This document shows, piece by piece, positions 63,665 through 64,000 of a DNA stretch of 64,000 bases (its first letter is position 1; each line of letters opens with the position of its first letter). The stretch is from Aeromicrobium yanjiei. GTDB lineage: Bacteria; Actinomycetota; Actinomycetes; Propionibacteriales; Nocardioidaceae. The stretch lies in NCBI RefSeq assembly GCF_009649075.1, contig NZ_CP045737.1, forward strand, positions 310,001-374,000, written 5' to 3'. A program made the translations under genes and the position numbers. Under the pieces are notes generated by a model, which was not told the origin of the DNA, searched no databases, and saw only the letters and a list, made by a program, of their open reading frames with translations.

Positions 63665-64000
63665 TCAACGACCCCTGTCCGCCAACCGCTCCAGCAGAAG
63701 CGCCTCAGCGACGCACACGCGCGTGAACTCACCGAGATGCAGACCCTCGTCGATCCCGTGGGCGCGGGTGTCCGGATCCTCGACGCCCGTGACGAGGACC
63801 GCCGCGTCGGGGAAGATCCGGGCGAACTCGGCGATGAACGGGATCGAGCCGCCCATGCCCATGTCGATCGGCTCGGTGCCGTCCCACGCGTCGCGGAACG
63901 CCGACCGGGCGGCGTCGTAGGCGGGACCTTCGGCATCGACCGTGAACGGCTCGCCGACCTCCCCGCGCTCGACCGTGACGCGGGCGCCGAACGGGGCATG
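63665..64000 (-). CDS. M20-family peptidase/dipeptidase, C-terminal part
   Basis: The last 111 residues or so of a metallopeptidase; the start lies beyond the right edge. The visible part is the final catalytic strand region: MGMGGSIPFIAEFARIFPDAAVLVTGVEDPDTRAHGIDEGLHLGEFTRVC, where the histidine in RAHGIDE and nearby acids are the C-terminal zinc ligand set of M20 enzymes (PepV/CPG2/CNDP type). Substrate unknown. Convergent with nothing; tRNA-Phe follows on the same strand. Confidence 0.85.
   Translation of the reverse strand, partial: HAPFGARVTVERGEVGEPFTVDAEGPAYDAARSAFRDAWDGTEPIDMGMGGSIPFIAEFARIFPDAAVLVTGVEDPDTRAHGIDEGLHLGEFTRVCVAEALLLERLADRGR

Overview
This is a high-GC chromosome segment from an actinobacterium. 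The purine gene order, DUF3073 after purM, DUF3151 after fbaA, SCO4848-type and DUF6458-type small membrane proteins, a DUF222/HNH '13E12-type' gene, a class E sortase and a PASTA kinase together point to Propionibacteriales, most likely Nocardioidaceae such as Aeromicrobium or Nocardioides. That family placement is inference from gene content, not a database result. The window is mostly core chromosome; there is no prophage, integrase, IS element, rRNA or CRISPR array.

Layout. 1-3037: the end of holB, a secreted tripeptidyl-aminopeptidase-like hydrolase and chorismate mutase. 3134-7414: tRNA-Thr(CGU), then a possibly acquired block of HSL-type esterase, TetR regulator and MMPL exporter. 7467-16629: an FAD oxidoreductase, a CNNM/CBS transporter-like protein, two small membrane proteins, a Ser/Thr kinase with PASTA repeats but no membrane segment, an aminotransferase, an MFS carrier, sortase E, pyrE and a SpoU/TrmH methyltransferase. 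16771-23772: CoA-disulfide-reductase-like protein, fbaA, an AbiEi-like protein fused to a nuclease-like domain, DUF3151, a diacylglycerol kinase, an EamA carrier and a CGNR zinc-finger regulator.

23868-33189 and 47620-57529 carry de novo purine synthesis: purA, purD, purB, purC, purS, purQ, then purL, purF and purM, split by a 14-kb insert of unrelated genes. Between them lie an acyl-CoA ligase, the DUF222/HNH gene behind a perfect SOS box, a stand-alone OLD-type TOPRIM protein, a DEAD-box helicase, an Nramp transporter, a Na+/H+ antiporter, an Fpg/Nei glycosylase, an OafA-type acyltransferase, a large STAND-type ATPase and an Old Yellow Enzyme. 57560-64000: valine dehydrogenase, malic enzyme, an OhrR-type regulator, a TetR gene with two SDR genes, a palindromic tandem repeat, tRNA-Phe(GAA) and the end of an M20 peptidase.

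Three window-wide patterns stand out. About twenty genes on both strands show a TAnnnT-like hexamer 6-8 bases before the start codon, which suggests widespread leaderless transcription and helps choose starts. Several intergenic spaces hold long palindromic elements: a 65-bp family in two copies, a 22-bp-arm hairpin, and a 74-bp unit tandemly repeated about three times. Several regulators or their targets have clear inverted-repeat operators in the promoter.
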